A stretch of DNA of 64,000 bases from Nitrosomonas marina (lineage in GTDB: Bacteria; Pseudomonadota; Gammaproteobacteria; Burkholderiales; Nitrosomonadaceae), in contig NZ_FOCP01000003.1 in the NCBI RefSeq assembly GCF_900110145.1, positions 124,001 through 188,000 on the forward strand. The letters run 5' to 3'. A program made the translations under genes and the position numbers. Of this stretch, positions 1 to 10,886 are shown one piece after another (the first letter of the stretch is position 1; every line of letters starts with the position of its first letter). The notes under the pieces are model-generated. The model saw only the letters and a list, made by a program, of their open reading frames with translations, had not been told where the DNA came from and searched no databases.

Positions 1-124
1 TTCTATGCCTTAATAGAATCTTTCTTACACAATAATATTTTCATTTTTAGCATTCTAAAGAAAAATTCAAACCACAGATTTCTTGAATTAAATTCAAATA
101 ATTGTTCTGTTTAACTTATACGTC

Positions 125-346
125 GTGGAATTACTGGATATCTGCAGTAGAAAAGAGCAATACATATCCTATCGCTTGGAAAAGAAATTAACCTTTATTG
201 AAAAAATAATCTTAATTTTGAGATACTATTATTCTTCAAATAAGAGGCTAAACATCCTTTTATACAGAATAAATAAACTGGAAAACAGTTTGATGAAAGA
301 CAGCAATAGCTATACAGCCGACTTTACAATTTTTTCGGATCATTGA
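125..346 (+). CDS. Hypothetical 73-residue ORF, doubtful
   Basis: An open frame from a GTG codon to a TGA stop, rich in Lys, Ile, Leu and Tyr, which mostly reflects the AT-rich DNA. No convincing Shine-Dalgarno sequence precedes the GTG, and I recognise no motif or family. It sits alone at the window edge, upstream of the hairpin at 361-391. It may be a real accessory gene or chance. The rest of 1-606 holds only the hairpin and the inverted repeat listed separately; other short frames there have no support. Confidence 0.2.
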   Translation: MELLDICSRKEQYISYRLEKKLTFIEKIILILRYYYSSNKRLNILLYRINKLENSLMKDSNSYTADFTIFSDH

Positions 347-360
347 CGCTTCCGCCAAAT

Positions 361-391
361 AAAAAAGCCAGCAAATGAATTGCCGGCTTTT
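361..391 (-). terminator. Rho-independent terminator after ftsZ
   Basis: Positions 363-374 pair with 380-391 around a 5-base loop, with one G-T wobble. Read on the minus strand, the GC-rich stem is followed by a run of six T, then A and more T. It lies about 215 bases beyond the ftsZ stop and is the natural end of the dcw transcript. On the plus strand the T run is only four, so it may act weakly both ways. Confidence 0.75.
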
Positions 392-520
392 CAATGGAGA
401 GCATATTAGAAATCCTGTGTCGTTTGATTGCGAGATTTATGATTTCGTAATACGACACCAAAACTCTTCAAGTGTCAATAAGAAAAAATTTGTATCTGTA
501 TACATGCGTCTCAATATTAT

Positions 521-578
521 CGTTTCTGGAACAGTTAAATCGCGACTATATACTAAATATTGTGATGTTCCAGAAACG
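521..578. repeat. 13-bp perfect inverted repeat, 32-bp spacer
   Basis: CGTTTCTGGAACA at 521-533 is matched by its exact reverse complement at 566-578. The first eleven bases of the core (TTTCTGGAACA) recur at 56208-56218, just after gloB. The repeat lies between ftsZ and its terminator. It could be a transcript-end hairpin, a protein site or a remnant of a small mobile element; nothing in the sequence decides which. Confidence 0.5.
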
Positions 579-606
579 CATAAGTTTTTTATGTTACAAG
601 GTATGT

Positions 607-1755
607 TTAATCTGCCTGCCTTCTCAAGAAGGCCGGTATATCCATTGGATCAACACCTGATTGACGCATAGCGGCTACAGTTGCATCATTCCTTCTTCCA
701 GTTCTTATCACAGCGGGATCATCCGAAGTCATGAACCCTTCCCGATCATCGGTACCCGTGCGGGAGTGAACGACTGACAATGGCTTTTTGCTCTGATTAT
801 GAACATTACCCAAACCAGTCGCAACCATGGTAACACGCAGATCTTCATTCATGTTTTCATCAATGACAGTACCGATAATAATCGTTGCGTCTTCGGCTGT
901 CAGTTCTTTAATAGTACCCATCACCTCGTGAACTTCTCGCATTTTTAATGATGAGTTCGCGGTAATGTTGACCAGCACACCGCGTGCCCCGGCGAGCGAA
1001 ATGTCCTCAAGCAGCGGACTTGCTACCGCCTGTTCAGCCGCGATGCGCGCGCGATCAACACCCGTTGAAAAAGCCGAGCCCATCATGGCCATACCCATTT
1101 CAGACATAACCGTTTTAACATCTGCAAAATCAACGTTTACCAGGCCGGGGCAGTTGATTACTTCAGCGATGCCTGCAACAGCGCCATATAAAACATCGTT
1201 AGCGGCTTTGAATGCATCCAGCATGCTGATATCGTTACCAAGAACCGCCATCAGCTTGTCATTCGGTATCACGATCAATGAATCGACATGCTGTGACAAT
1301 TCTTCCATACCCAACTGTGCCGCTTTCAAGCGTTTGCCTTCAAATGCAAACGGCTTGCTGACCACAGCAACTGTAAGAATACCCATTTCCTTGGCTACTT
1401 GCGCTACAACCGGCGCGGCACCAGTACCCGTACCACCGCCCATTCCCGCAGTCACAAACAACATGTCGGAACCCTGAATCATCTCAGCGATGCGGTCTCG
1501 ATCCTCCAATGCTGCCTCGCGTCCGATATCAGGATTGGCACCAGCGCCAAGGCCCCGGGTTATCCCTGATCCTAGCTGAAGAATAATATCTGCTTTAGTA
1601 TTCTTCAATGCCTGCGCGTCAGTATTCATGCTAATGAATTCCACGCCTTTCATTTCGTTCTGGATCATATGATCGACTGCATTACATCCACAGCCGCCTA
1701 CCCCAATTACCTTGATTATTGCTTCCTGTGTTTCGTTGTTCATAATTTCAAACAT
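607..1755 (-). CDS. ftsZ: Cell division protein FtsZ
   Basis: Tubulin-like GTPase that polymerises into the Z ring at midcell and recruits the divisome. The 382-residue protein has the GTP-binding signature GGGTGTG near residues 106-112, the N-terminal glycine-rich loop near 18-25 (GVGGCGCN, with two Cys where Gly/Ser are more usual), and a C-terminal peptide ending DIPAFLRRQAD, the docking tail for FtsA and ZipA. The start at 1755 is set by AAAGGAGG six bases upstream; a second Met four codons in is less well placed. It is the last gene of the dcw operon and follows ftsA by 67 bases. No lpxC follows within the window, although lpxC often comes next in related bacteria. Confidence 0.98.
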   Translation of the reverse strand: MFEIMNNETQEAIIKVIGVGGCGCNAVDHMIQNEMKGVEFISMNTDAQALKNTKADIILQLGSGITRGLGAGANPDIGREAALEDRDRIAEMIQGSDMLFVTAGMGGGTGTGAAPVVAQVAKEMGILTVAVVSKPFAFEGKRLKAAQLGMEELSQHVDSLIVIPNDKLMAVLGNDISMLDAFKAANDVLYGAVAGIAEVINCPGLVNVDFADVKTVMSEMGMAMMGSAFSTGVDRARIAAEQAVASPLLEDISLAGARGVLVNITANSSLKMREVHEVMGTIKELTAEDATIIIGTVIDENMNEDLRVTMVATGLGNVHNQSKKPLSVVHSRTGTDDREGFMTSDDPAVIRTGRRNDATVAAMRQSGVDPMDIPAFLRRQAD

Positions 1756-1822
1756 AGCACCCCTCCTTTAGATCAGTATGACAAAAACCAATGAAAAAAC
1801 ATTAATATATAAAATTATTCAG

Positions 1823-3061
1823 CTAAAAATTTCTTTGAAACCAGCTTTTCATCCTGGAAAAAATCTGTTTTGCCGAACCACCTTGTAACCGCAAATGCTG
1901 ATGTAATCTGATGTGTTCAATACCCGTCATAATGAGCCCCACACCGGTCGAATACCTCGGCGTATGCACGACATCCTGCAAGTTCCCTTTATAATTAGGC
2001 ACCCCCAAACGCACAGGCATATGAAAGATTTCCTCGCCCAACTCCACCATGCCGCGCAAAGAAGCGCTTCCACCTGTGATCACAATACCGGATGACAATA
2101 ATTCCTCGAAGCCACTGCGCCGCAACTCGGCCTGCACCATGGTGTAGAGTTCTTCAGCACGCGGTTCTATCACTTCCGCCAACGTTTGTACGGAAAGCTG
2201 GCGCGAGCCTCTATTGCCGACGTCTGGCACTTCAATCATTTCTCGCGTATCTGCCAAACTTCTCAGTGCATAGCCGTAACGACATTTCAAATCTTCAGCG
2301 TTCTTGGTCGGTGTACGTAGCGCCATCGCGATATCGTTTGTAATCTGATCACCAGCTATTGGGATCACGGCAGTATGGCGAATAGCACCGTTAGTAAATA
2401 CTGCTATATCAGTCGTGCCACCACCAATATCAACCAAACAGACACCCAGGTCTTTCTCGTCTTCAGTAAGTACGGCCATCGCCGAAGCCAGTGGTTGCAA
2501 AATCAAATCACGCACTTCAAGTCCGCAGCGGTGTACACATTTAACAATATTTTGGGCTGCCGACACGGCCCCTGTAACAATGTGCACTTTCACCTCAAGA
2601 CGAATACCACTCATACCCACAGGCTCACGTACATCTTCCTGACCATCAATAATGAATTCTTGATTCAGGATGTGCAGAATTTGCTGGTCGGCTGGTATAT
2701 TCACGGCTTTGGCGGCTTCCATTACGCGCTCGACGTCCGCTTCGGTGACTTCCTTATCCTTGATTGGCACCATACCATCAGAATTGATCCCTTTAATATG
2801 GCTGCCGGCAATTCCGGTAAAGACTTCATTGATTTTGCAATCCGCCATTAATTCAACCTCTTCCAGCGCACGCTGAATGGCATTGACAGTCGTTTCAATA
2901 TTTGCGACCACACCTTTCTTCAAACCACGGGATGGATGACTGCCCAAACCAATAATTTCAACCCCTCCTTCCGGCAGTATTTCCGCAACAATCGCTACAA
3001 TTTTAGAGGTGCCAATATCTAGCCCGGCGATCAGATTTCTACTTTCCCTAGCTCTACCCAT
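1823..3061 (-). CDS. ftsA: Cell division protein FtsA
   Basis: Actin-like ATPase that tethers FtsZ filaments to the inner membrane. The 412 residues match the usual FtsA length. Visible family features are the N-terminal phosphate-1 motif GLDIGTSKI near residues 14-22, the second phosphate loop VDIGGGTTDIAVF near 210-222, the adenosine loop VITGGSASLRGM near 327-338, and a C-terminal amphipathic stretch rich in Lys, Phe and Trp that serves as the membrane-targeting helix. It lies between ftsQ (20-base gap) and ftsZ, the standard order, so co-transcription with both is expected. Confidence 0.98.
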   Translation of the reverse strand: MGRARESRNLIAGLDIGTSKIVAIVAEILPEGGVEIIGLGSHPSRGLKKGVVANIETTVNAIQRALEEVELMADCKINEVFTGIAGSHIKGINSDGMVPIKDKEVTEADVERVMEAAKAVNIPADQQILHILNQEFIIDGQEDVREPVGMSGIRLEVKVHIVTGAVSAAQNIVKCVHRCGLEVRDLILQPLASAMAVLTEDEKDLGVCLVDIGGGTTDIAVFTNGAIRHTAVIPIAGDQITNDIAMALRTPTKNAEDLKCRYGYALRSLADTREMIEVPDVGNRGSRQLSVQTLAEVIEPRAEELYTMVQAELRRSGFEELLSSGIVITGGSASLRGMVELGEEIFHMPVRLGVPNYKGNLQDVVHTPRYSTGVGLIMTGIEHIRLHQHLRLQGGSAKQIFSRMKSWFQRNF

Positions 3062-3081
3062 CTAGTCACATCTCCCTGATT

Positions 3082-3849
3082 TCAAGTTTCTTTCTTTAAT
3101 GTATTCTTACCTTTCAATGGTTTTTCTGCTTCGGGCATATATACTGCAAATCCATTGGTATAGCGTAAATCCACATATGCGAGCGGCTTATCCTGACTTA
3201 AGTGCGCTATGCTGTGGTTGTAGACTGAAACGTACCGCATCAACCGTTTATCAACTTCATACCTGCCTAATTCAAGAACTGTCCCCGTATTCAATTGCAA
3301 TCGCCATGCATGCCGAGAAGATAAATTGATTTCTGCGATTGATTGATGTAATGGTGCCAACACCTTATTGAAGTGTCGGTAGCGCCGTGTGATTTCCTGT
3401 GAGTTTGCTTCCATAGGCGCTGTAAAAACTGGCATCTTTACATTTGATACAACACGGAATACTTCGCCGTACGTATTTACCAGAGCATGACTACCCCAAT
3501 GAGCCAGCGCCTGATGTTCTTCTAGCCTGATATTCAACGCTAGCGGCCAGCTCCGTTCCACCCTGGCATCCCGCACCCACGGCAAACCAATGAAAGCATC
3601 GCGGACTGCAACCAAATCTACAGACAAAAAATTTCCCTGCACATGATGCTGCACAATTTTTTTGATCTGCTCACGGTTAATATGTTTGAATTCAACACGG
3701 TCAGCCTCCATTCCCTGGATATATACGGTTTTCAATGGCAAAAAACGCGGCAAACCATAGTGCTGCACTAGAAAAAAAACTACAGCTACCGCCGTCATCA
3801 GAAACAGCATATTTGACACAAAATTCAGAAATCGGTGACTATCCCACAT
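3082..3849 (-). CDS. ftsQ: Cell division protein FtsQ
   Basis: Bitopic inner-membrane divisome protein that with FtsL and FtsB couples septal peptidoglycan synthesis to the Z ring. The 255-residue product has a short cytoplasmic N terminus, one membrane helix at about 11-30, then a periplasmic POTRA domain (about 35-105, including the stretch [14 protein letters not shown]) and the beta domain of the FtsQ family. The start overlaps the end of ddlB by 11 bases, suggesting translational coupling. Sequence identity within FtsQ is always low, so the call rests on domain architecture and on position between ddlB and ftsA. Confidence 0.95.
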   Translation of the reverse strand: MWDSHRFLNFVSNMLFLMTAVAVVFFLVQHYGLPRFLPLKTVYIQGMEADRVEFKHINREQIKKIVQHHVQGNFLSVDLVAVRDAFIGLPWVRDARVERSWPLALNIRLEEHQALAHWGSHALVNTYGEVFRVVSNVKMPVFTAPMEANSQEITRRYRHFNKVLAPLHQSIAEINLSSRHAWRLQLNTGTVLELGRYEVDKRLMRYVSVYNHSIAHLSQDKPLAYVDLRYTNGFAVYMPEAEKPLKGKNTLKKET

Positions 3850-4756
3850 GCGACAAACTCAATATCTTCAGAACCAGCTCTTCAAAATCGATACCTGCAG
3901 CTCTAGCCGCCATGGGCACCAGGCTATGACTTGTCATACCAGGAGAGGTATTCGCTTCAAGAAAATAGAATCGGCCATCTTCACTTAAAATCAGATCAAC
4001 ACGTCCCCACCCTTCGCAGCCGATTGTCTGATAGGCAAGCAATGCTTGGGCCTGTATCAATCCTGCTTGATCTTCCGGCAAACCACTGGGGCAGAAATAA
4101 CGGGTCTTGTCAGAAATATATTTGGCTTCATAATCATACAATTCTCCTGCAACTTCTATTCTGACCAGTGGCAGCGGCATTTCGCCAAGTATTGCCGCTG
4201 TTAGTTCGGTGCCAGCGATATATTCTTCCGCGAGCACCAGTGCGTCATGCTCTGCTGCCAGGCGATATGCTGTTTCAATATCTTTGATATGGTCGATCTT
4301 GCTCAAGCCTATGGTAGATCCTTCGCGCACCGGTTTGACAATCAATGGCAATCCAAGCGCTTGTGCAACTTTTTCAAAATTACTATGCGCTGTAAGCAAC
4401 ATACTGCGCGGAGACTCAACACCTACCGCCTGCCACATCAATTTTGTACGCCATTTGTCCATAGCCAGTGCACTGGCCATTACGCCACTGCCTGTATAGG
4501 GGATACGCATCAATTCAAGCGCACCCTGAACTGTGCCATCTTCACCAAAGCGTCCGTGCAAAGCAATATAAGCCCTATCAAACTGTTCATCTTCTAACGC
4601 CGCCAATGACTTTCTTCCCGGATCGAACGGATGCGCATCCACACCACTATGACGCAGCGCTTCAAGTACAGCATGTCCACTTTGCAGTGAAACATCACGC
4701 TCAGCCGAACATCCCCCAAACAACACCGCCACTTTGCCAAAATCCTGTTCAGTCAT
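3839..4756 (-). CDS. ddlB: D-alanine--D-alanine ligase
   Basis: ATP-grasp enzyme that joins two D-Ala molecules into the dipeptide used by MurF. The 305 residues have the N-terminal [12 protein letters not shown] motif (family GG.S.ER..S), the ATP-grasp stretch [12 protein letters not shown], and the C-terminal metal and substrate loop [14 protein letters not shown]. Size and location inside the dcw cluster point to the B-type ligase. Its ATG shares one base with the murB stop codon (TAATG), a typical re-initiation arrangement, and its 3' end overlaps ftsQ by 11 bases. Confidence 0.97.
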   Translation of the reverse strand: MTEQDFGKVAVLFGGCSAERDVSLQSGHAVLEALRHSGVDAHPFDPGRKSLAALEDEQFDRAYIALHGRFGEDGTVQGALELMRIPYTGSGVMASALAMDKWRTKLMWQAVGVESPRSMLLTAHSNFEKVAQALGLPLIVKPVREGSTIGLSKIDHIKDIETAYRLAAEHDALVLAEEYIAGTELTAAILGEMPLPLVRIEVAGELYDYEAKYISDKTRYFCPSGLPEDQAGLIQAQALLAYQTIGCEGWGRVDLILSEDGRFYFLEANTSPGMTSHSLVPMAARAAGIDFEELVLKILSLSHVG

Positions 4757-5739
4757 TATGTTCCTCTCCCAGCTGCACCGATAATCCGTACTTCCTGTAT
4801 TAAAGCCACTCCTGTTTCCTGCTCGACCTTATCCTTGACCATCAAGATCAACCCTTCAATATCATTAGCTGATGCGTGCCCTGTATTCAGGATAAAATTC
4901 GCATGCTTGATAGAAACAATTGCGCCACCAATTTGTAAGCCCTTGAGCCCACATGACTCTATCAAACGTGCAGCATAATCACCTGGAGGATTTCTAAATA
5001 CTGAACCCGCGTTGGGCTTATTCAATGGCTGACTGCTAACCCTCAACGCCAACAGGCGCCTGATCTTTTCCCTCGACTCTGATTCATCACCTGATTTCAA
5101 CCTGATATAAGCCCCGGCAAACCATTCTGATTGATTATCGGAATCAGTTTTCAATGTCACGCTGCGGTAGTCGATTGTGTATGCATCAGGCATCCGTAAT
5201 CCAATCTCTCCACTGCGTTTAACCACTCTGACCTGCTCAACCAGCCGCCAGGTTTCTGTGCCATAACATCCTGCATTCATTGCCAATGCACCACCGATCG
5301 TTCCAGGGATACCGGCCAGAAATTCTGCGCCGGCAAGCTGATTCCTGGCTGCAAAACGCGCCACCTTTGCACAAGCTACCCCTGCGCCTGCGTAAACCAG
5401 TCCGCCGGTTTGATCACGATCCAGTATTCGCAAATCATTTAGCCGGGCATGTGCTGCAATCACGGTTCCAGACAAACCACCATCCCTCACAAGCAGATTA
5501 CTGCCCAGCCCAACCATATAAACCGGTTCATCGATTGGGAGCTTTTGCAAAAATACGCTCAAATCTTCCAGATCAACCGGTAAATAATATCTGCGCGCAT
5601 TGCCTCCTGTACGCCAGGAGGTATGGCGGCTCATCGGTTCATTGATCCGAATTTCACCAGATACACCGTATAAACTCGCCTCACTGGTTTCTGACGGGCG
5701 GCAAGTTTTTTGTCTGTACATTTGAAATACTGCGCGCAT
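4756..5739 (-). CDS. murB: UDP-N-acetylenolpyruvoylglucosamine reductase MurB
   Basis: FAD- and NADPH-dependent enzyme that reduces UDP-GlcNAc-enolpyruvate to UDP-MurNAc in the cytoplasm. The 327 residues show the N-terminal [10 protein letters not shown] motif, the FAD-binding stretch [27 protein letters not shown], the YRSVTLK region holding the conserved Arg, the catalytic-Ser loop [12 protein letters not shown] and the C-terminal QEVRIIG with the conserved Glu. The upstream murC stop lies 34 bases away and the downstream ddlB start overlaps by one base. An N-terminal extension of about 30 residues before the conserved part leaves the exact start open. Confidence 0.97.
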   Translation of the reverse strand: MRAVFQMYRQKTCRPSETSEASLYGVSGEIRINEPMSRHTSWRTGGNARRYYLPVDLEDLSVFLQKLPIDEPVYMVGLGSNLLVRDGGLSGTVIAAHARLNDLRILDRDQTGGLVYAGAGVACAKVARFAARNQLAGAEFLAGIPGTIGGALAMNAGCYGTETWRLVEQVRVVKRSGEIGLRMPDAYTIDYRSVTLKTDSDNQSEWFAGAYIRLKSGDESESREKIRRLLALRVSSQPLNKPNAGSVFRNPPGDYAARLIESCGLKGLQIGGAIVSIKHANFILNTGHASANDIEGLILMVKDKVEQETGVALIQEVRIIGAAGRGT

Positions 5740-5773
5740 CAGCTACGCTTCCTCTAGTTTGTCTAGACACCAG

Positions 5774-7192
5774 TCATTCATTGATAATCATCAACTTCTG
5801 CTGCTTTTTTACAATTTCGGGCGCGACCTTAGCAATTGACCCAGCCCCCATCACAAGCACCAAATCACCATCTTCGGCCACATCTAAAATAGCCGCCGTC
5901 AACTCCTCTACGTTTGCGTTATATATCGGTTCAACTTTCCTCTTGACACGTACCGACCTCGTCAGAGACTTACTATCCGCTGCAACAATCGGTTCTTCGC
6001 CGGCCGAATACACTTCCGCGAGCAATAACACATCCGCCCGAGAAAGCACCTTGACGAAATCTTCAAACAAATTGCGGGTTCGTGTGTAGCGATGGGGTTG
6101 GAATGCCAATACAAGACGTCGACCGGGAAAAGCGCCTCGTGCCGCATCCAGGGTCGCTGTAATTTCAGCTGGATGATGACCATAGTCATCAATCAGTGCA
6201 AAGCTTCGCTGTCTGGACAAGCGAATCTCGCCATAATACTGGAAACGCCGCTCAACACCCTTAAAAGACGATAGTGCTCTAGTGATTGCTGCATCGGGTA
6301 CTCCAATTTCATTCGCCACAGCTATAGCTGCCAGCGCATTCTGTACATTATGCAGACCTGGCAAATTCAAATGAATCGGTAGCCTGCGTGCTGACCCGTT
6401 TACACCAATCAAAGCTGTAAAATGCATCTGACCGTTATGATGTTCAGTATCAAGGGCTCGAATCTGGGCATCTTCAGAAAACCCATATGTAGTAACCGGT
6501 TTGGTAATATCATGCATGAGGGCACGCACATTGGCGTCATCGATACACAAGATCGCCATACCGTAAAAAGGAAGATGGTGCATGAACTCGACAAAAGTTT
6601 GTTTCAGACGGTTAAAATCATGACCGTAAGTTTCCATATGATCCGCATCTACGTTGGTCACAACCGCCAGAACGGGCTGCAAATACAGGAATGAGGCATC
6701 AGATTCATCCGCCTCAACTACTATAAACTCGCCACTGCCAAGTCTCGCATGGCAACCGGCAGCTTTTAATCTACCCCCAATAACAAATGTCGGATCCATG
6801 TCTGCTTCTGCCAATATACTGGCCACCAGACTGGTCGTCGTAGTTTTGCCATGCGTTCCTGCTATCGCAATACCACGCCTTAACCGTAACAATTCAGCCA
6901 ACATCAACGCACGTGGCACGACCGGTATATTTCTTTCATGTGCTGCAATCACTTCCGGATTATCCGGTTTGACTGCCGTCGAGGTCACCACTACATCGGC
7001 ACCAGCGATCTGCTCAGCAGCATGACCAATATAAACTTTTATACCAAGGCCTTTGAGCCGCTGTGCCACCCAATTATCTGATAGGTCTGAACCGCTGATC
7101 TGGTATTTCAGATTCAGCATCACTTCAGCAATTCCGCTCATTCCGGCACCGCAGATGCCTACAAAATGAATATGTCTAACTTTATGTCTCAT
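5774..7192 (-). CDS. murC: UDP-N-acetylmuramate--L-alanine ligase MurC
   Basis: Adds L-Ala to UDP-MurNAc, the first step of stem-peptide synthesis. The 472-residue protein has the three Mur-ligase domains: an N-terminal Rossmann domain with [16 protein letters not shown], a central ATPase with the P-loop [14 protein letters not shown] and the EADESDASF metal site, and a C-terminal domain with the conserved [10 protein letters not shown] and QPHRYTRT motifs. The start overlaps the murG stop by four bases (ATGA), so translation is probably coupled. Confidence 0.98.
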   Translation of the reverse strand: MRHKVRHIHFVGICGAGMSGIAEVMLNLKYQISGSDLSDNWVAQRLKGLGIKVYIGHAAEQIAGADVVVTSTAVKPDNPEVIAAHERNIPVVPRALMLAELLRLRRGIAIAGTHGKTTTTSLVASILAEADMDPTFVIGGRLKAAGCHARLGSGEFIVVEADESDASFLYLQPVLAVVTNVDADHMETYGHDFNRLKQTFVEFMHHLPFYGMAILCIDDANVRALMHDITKPVTTYGFSEDAQIRALDTEHHNGQMHFTALIGVNGSARRLPIHLNLPGLHNVQNALAAIAVANEIGVPDAAITRALSSFKGVERRFQYYGEIRLSRQRSFALIDDYGHHPAEITATLDAARGAFPGRRLVLAFQPHRYTRTRNLFEDFVKVLSRADVLLLAEVYSAGEEPIVAADSKSLTRSVRVKRKVEPIYNANVEELTAAILDVAEDGDLVLVMGAGSIAKVAPEIVKKQQKLMIINE

Positions 7193-8274
7193 GACGACAC
7201 CTCGTTTGGCTGAATACAGATCTGCCCAACCTGCCTGGTTGCGCCCGGCATTGACTGTTTGCGTGCCGCGTCTGCCATCGCCAGCAGCTTTTCGCGCGTA
7301 AACCCTTTCAATACATTCCTCAGATTCTCCGGACTCAAATCGATTTGCGGCATTAAAACGGCTGCCTGATGTTTACTCAAAAATCGAGCGTTAGCCGTCT
7401 GATGGTCATCTACAGCATAGGGATAGGGTACCAGTATGCTCGCAACTCCAGCCGCAGCCAATTCTGAAACCGTCAGTGCACCCGCTCTGCACAGTACCAA
7501 ATCGCAAGCAGCATATTGCGCCGCCATATCATCAATGAATTCCGTTAGCTGGGCTTTCACTCCAAGAGTCACATATTTTTCACGCAGCGCTTCCAGATTG
7601 CCTTCTCCGGCCTGATGAACGACAGTCGGCCGTTGATTCTCAGGCAACATACATAATGCTTGAGGCACGACTTTATTCAACACATGCGCTCCTCGGCTGC
7701 CACCAACCACCAATAGCCTGAGTACACCACTACGACCACTAAATCGCTGCTCCGGCGGCTCCATCCCGGCAATTTCCTCACGTACCGGATTTCCTACAAC
7801 AATTACCTTTGCCGGATCCCCTTTGATTGCTTCCGGAAAACCCAGGAGCACCTTGTCGGCCAGTTTTGCCAGTATTCTATTGGTCAAACCCGGTACGGAA
7901 TTTTGCTCATGGATAATGAGAGGTATATTCAGCAAAGAAGCCATCATTCCGCCAGGAAACGCAGGATAGCCACCCATACCCAGCACCACATCAGGTCGTA
8001 CCCTGCGCAGTATCCGCATACTTTGCATCATTGCCCGCAGCAGTCGAAACGGCAGAGTCATCCAGGTCATCGCATGCTTTCCCCGTAGGCCTGCAAAATC
8101 AATAGTTTCGATTTCATAGTTTTGTTTTGCTACCAATCTGTTTTCCATACCCGCTTTAGTACCCAGCCAAACAACCCGCCAACCAGACAACTTGAGATAA
8201 TCCGCAACAGCCAGACCAGGAAAAACATGTCCCCCTGTACCACCTGCCATTATCAAAATGGTTTGTGCCATCAT
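7189..8274 (-). CDS. murG: UDP-GlcNAc:lipid I N-acetylglucosaminyltransferase MurG
   Basis: Peripheral membrane GT-B glycosyltransferase that converts lipid I to lipid II. The 361 residues carry the family glycine-rich loops [12 protein letters not shown] near 12-23 and [10 protein letters not shown], the [12 protein letters not shown] motif, and the donor-binding region [15 protein letters not shown]. It lies between ftsW (12-base gap) and murC (4-base overlap). Two adjacent Met codons start the frame, so the start may be one codon later. Confidence 0.98.
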   Translation of the reverse strand: MMAQTILIMAGGTGGHVFPGLAVADYLKLSGWRVVWLGTKAGMENRLVAKQNYEIETIDFAGLRGKHAMTWMTLPFRLLRAMMQSMRILRRVRPDVVLGMGGYPAFPGGMMASLLNIPLIIHEQNSVPGLTNRILAKLADKVLLGFPEAIKGDPAKVIVVGNPVREEIAGMEPPEQRFSGRSGVLRLLVVGGSRGAHVLNKVVPQALCMLPENQRPTVVHQAGEGNLEALREKYVTLGVKAQLTEFIDDMAAQYAACDLVLCRAGALTVSELAAAGVASILVPYPYAVDDHQTANARFLSKHQAAVLMPQIDLSPENLRNVLKGFTREKLLAMADAARKQSMPGATRQVGQICIQPNEVSS

Positions 8275-8286
8275 ATATGTCCGAAT

Positions 8287-9468
8287 TCACGCTGAATGCC
8301 ATGCATCGTCCCTTTGCACTCCACGTAATCGTTGCCGGTTTTCCCAATCAATCCGCATTAATATAGCCAGGGCAAAACATACCGCCGTAATGCTGCTGCC
8401 TCCAAAACTCATCAGTGGCAGCGTTAATCCCTTGGTTGGCAATACACCCATATTTACACCCATATTAATAATGGCCTGCATACCGATCCACAAACCAATA
8501 CCCTGGGCCACTAGTGCAGCAAAGTGACATTCCAGTCTGGCAGACTGACGCCCTATCGCAAAAGCACGCGCTACCAGAATCGCGAACAACGCAATTACAA
8601 CAGCCACACCCACAAAACCAAGTTCTTCAGCCAATACAGCCAGCAGGAAGTCGGTATGCGCCTCGGGCAGATAGAATAATTTTTCCACGCTGCCACCTAA
8701 TCCAACCCCAAACCATTCACCTCGCCCAAATGCAATCAAAGCATGACTGAGCTGATAGCCCTTACCGAGCGGATCAGCCCAAGGATCCATAAAACCGATT
8801 ATTCTTTCCAAGCGATAGTTGGCCACATAGATCAGCACAAACATGGCGACTGCTGACAAACTCAAAAGTCCAGCAAATATTTTTATGCTGACGCCACCCA
8901 GAAACAAAATGCCGATTGTTAACACTGTAATCACTGCAGCAGCACCAAAATCCGGTTGCTGCAACAACAAAAACCCCATAACGACAATCAACGCGAACAG
9001 CGGTAAGAAACCCTTATAAAAGCAATTCAGTTCGGCCGCTTTGCGTACTACATAATCAGACGCGTAGATAATCATAAACAACTTCATCATTTCTGAAGGC
9101 TGAAGATTCACCACATACAGCGAAATCCATCGTTGACTGCCATTGACTTCTCGCCCGACACCTGGCAACAGCACCAATATCAGCAGCAACATGCCAGCCA
9201 GTAGCAAAAAAATGGCATATTTCTGCCAGATATGAACAGGGACTTGAAAAGCCGCAGCACCAAACACTATACCTAGCAACAAATAGATCACATGACGTAC
9301 TAAATAATGCGCTGATTGATCGCTACCAAACTGTGCTTCAGCTATGGCAGCAGACGCAGAGTAGACCATCACCAATCCGATACCCAGCAAAAACAGAACA
9401 GACCATATCAAAGCCTGATCAAACTCGGGCAGACTGTAAGACGGGGTATGATTCATCCGATAAATCAT
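8287..9468 (-). CDS. ftsW: Septal peptidoglycan glycosyltransferase FtsW
   Basis: SEDS-family polytopic membrane protein that polymerises lipid II at the septum together with FtsI. The 393-residue sequence is mostly hydrophobic, with about ten membrane segments, and has the SEDS hallmarks GSQRWI with the following QPSE motif and, near the C terminus, [11 protein letters not shown] Met at residue 5 is an alternative start. It follows murD with a two-base gap and precedes murG. Confidence 0.97.
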   Translation of the reverse strand: MIYRMNHTPSYSLPEFDQALIWSVLFLLGIGLVMVYSASAAIAEAQFGSDQSAHYLVRHVIYLLLGIVFGAAAFQVPVHIWQKYAIFLLLAGMLLLILVLLPGVGREVNGSQRWISLYVVNLQPSEMMKLFMIIYASDYVVRKAAELNCFYKGFLPLFALIVVMGFLLLQQPDFGAAAVITVLTIGILFLGGVSIKIFAGLLSLSAVAMFVLIYVANYRLERIIGFMDPWADPLGKGYQLSHALIAFGRGEWFGVGLGGSVEKLFYLPEAHTDFLLAVLAEELGFVGVAVVIALFAILVARAFAIGRQSARLECHFAALVAQGIGLWIGMQAIINMGVNMGVLPTKGLTLPLMSFGGSSITAVCFALAILMRIDWENRQRLRGVQRDDAWHSA

Positions 9469-9470
9469 CT

Positions 9471-10886
9471 CTAATGTCTCTTCTCTCCGAAATCACACAT
9501 TCTTGTTTCAAGATCCCTGACTGCTGCAACAAATACTTCCGCGCGGTGCACATAATTCCTAAACATGTCAAAACTTGCGCATGCAGGTGACAGAAGCACT
9601 ACATCATTTTTTTGTGCCAGTAAAAAACCCTTCTGGACGGCCTCTTGCATGGTAGCCGCACGCAAAACCGGCGCCTTGCAGCCATCAATAGCTTCCGCGA
9701 TCCTGTCCGCGTCGCGTCCTAACAAGATAACAGCACGTGCCTGCGCAGCAACTGCAGCATGCAATGTGGAAAAATCCTGACCCTTGCCATCACCACCGGC
9801 GATTAACACCACTTTTTGAGGCAGGCCATTAAGCGCGGCAATCGTTGCACCAACATTGGTACTTTTGGAATCATCAATAAACGTCACACCATTTAAAGAT
9901 GCCACTTTTTCCATGCGATGCGGCAAGCCTCTGAATTCCCGCAGCGAGTTTACCAAAGGATCAACAGGCACATTGAGTGCACGGCACAGTGCCAGAGCAG
10001 CCAAAGCATTAGCAGCATTGTGGGAACCATTCACACCGAGCTCAGAAACTCTCATTAACAACACATCACCTTCTGCTATCCAGTCATCACCATGATTGTG
10101 AACGATACCGAAATCCATCGGTGTCTCCGGTTCGCTTAACCCAAATGTCAATTGCCTTTTCTCCATTGACGCCATGGCCATTGAACCGGCATCATCCCGG
10201 TTCAGTACCTGTATACCTGCGCCATGCTGTTCATGTTTGAATATTCTGGCTTTTGCATTGGCATAATCTTGCATGTGCGCATAACGATCCAGATGATCTT
10301 CGCTCAGATTTAGCACAGTCGCCGCATCCGCATTAAGGTGTACCGTCAATTCCAATTGAAAGCTGGACACCTCGAGAACCCACAGATCTGGCAGCTTTCC
10401 ATTGTCAAGTCGCCTCATTAATGTATCCAGTACCGCAGGCCCTATATTTCCTGCTACTTCGACATCATACCCAGCCTGTATCAGCATGGCTCCCGCCATT
10501 GCGGTTACCGTTGTTTTTCCATTTGTTCCGGTTATTGCGATGATTCTTGAATTTACGATTCCAGATTGATTCAACGCCCATTGAAATAATGTCATGTCAC
10601 CCACAACCGGCACACCACGCGCTATAGCCTGTTGGACGAGCCGATCAGCCATCGGCACACCCGGACTCATGGCGATCAACTCAATGCCGTCAAAAATCTT
10701 TTCATCAAAAGCACCTCTGAATATTTCAACTACAGGTTTCATATTTTCAAGAACAGCTATGTTCGGGGGGCTGCAACGGCTATCCGCCACACGCACCTTT
10801 GCGTTCTGGCGAATCATCCATTTTGTTATTGACAACCCTGTTTCACCCATACCCAGTACCAGCACATGCCTTCCCTTCAGATTCAT
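9471..10886 (-). CDS. murD: UDP-N-acetylmuramoylalanine--D-glutamate ligase MurD
   Basis: Cytoplasmic ATP-dependent ligase adding D-Glu to UDP-MurNAc-L-Ala. I place the start at 10886, giving 471 residues. Here the ATG overlaps the mraY TGA as ATGA, and the protein begins [17 protein letters not shown], as expected for the family. The open frame runs a further 28 codons into mraY, but that extension has no family character. Motifs include the P-loop [14 protein letters not shown], the SSFQLE region, [10 protein letters not shown] and the C-terminal [11 protein letters not shown]. It continues the mraY-murD-ftsW order. Confidence 0.97.
   Translation of the reverse strand: MNLKGRHVLVLGMGETGLSITKWMIRQNAKVRVADSRCSPPNIAVLENMKPVVEIFRGAFDEKIFDGIELIAMSPGVPMADRLVQQAIARGVPVVGDMTLFQWALNQSGIVNSRIIAITGTNGKTTVTAMAGAMLIQAGYDVEVAGNIGPAVLDTLMRRLDNGKLPDLWVLEVSSFQLELTVHLNADAATVLNLSEDHLDRYAHMQDYANAKARIFKHEQHGAGIQVLNRDDAGSMAMASMEKRQLTFGLSEPETPMDFGIVHNHGDDWIAEGDVLLMRVSELGVNGSHNAANALAALALCRALNVPVDPLVNSLREFRGLPHRMEKVASLNGVTFIDDSKSTNVGATIAALNGLPQKVVLIAGGDGKGQDFSTLHAAVAAQARAVILLGRDADRIAEAIDGCKAPVLRAATMQEAVQKGFLLAQKNDVVLLSPACASFDMFRNYVHRAEVFVAAVRDLETRMCDFGEKRH

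Noticed and set aside
375-671. 98-codon plus-strand frame overlapping the ftsZ end
   Set aside because: It crosses a terminator and the inverted repeat and runs antisense into ftsZ, with no family character.
965-1477. 170-codon plus-strand frame opposite ftsZ
   Set aside because: Antisense shadow of a highly conserved coding region; Ala/Ser/Pro-rich as expected for such shadows.
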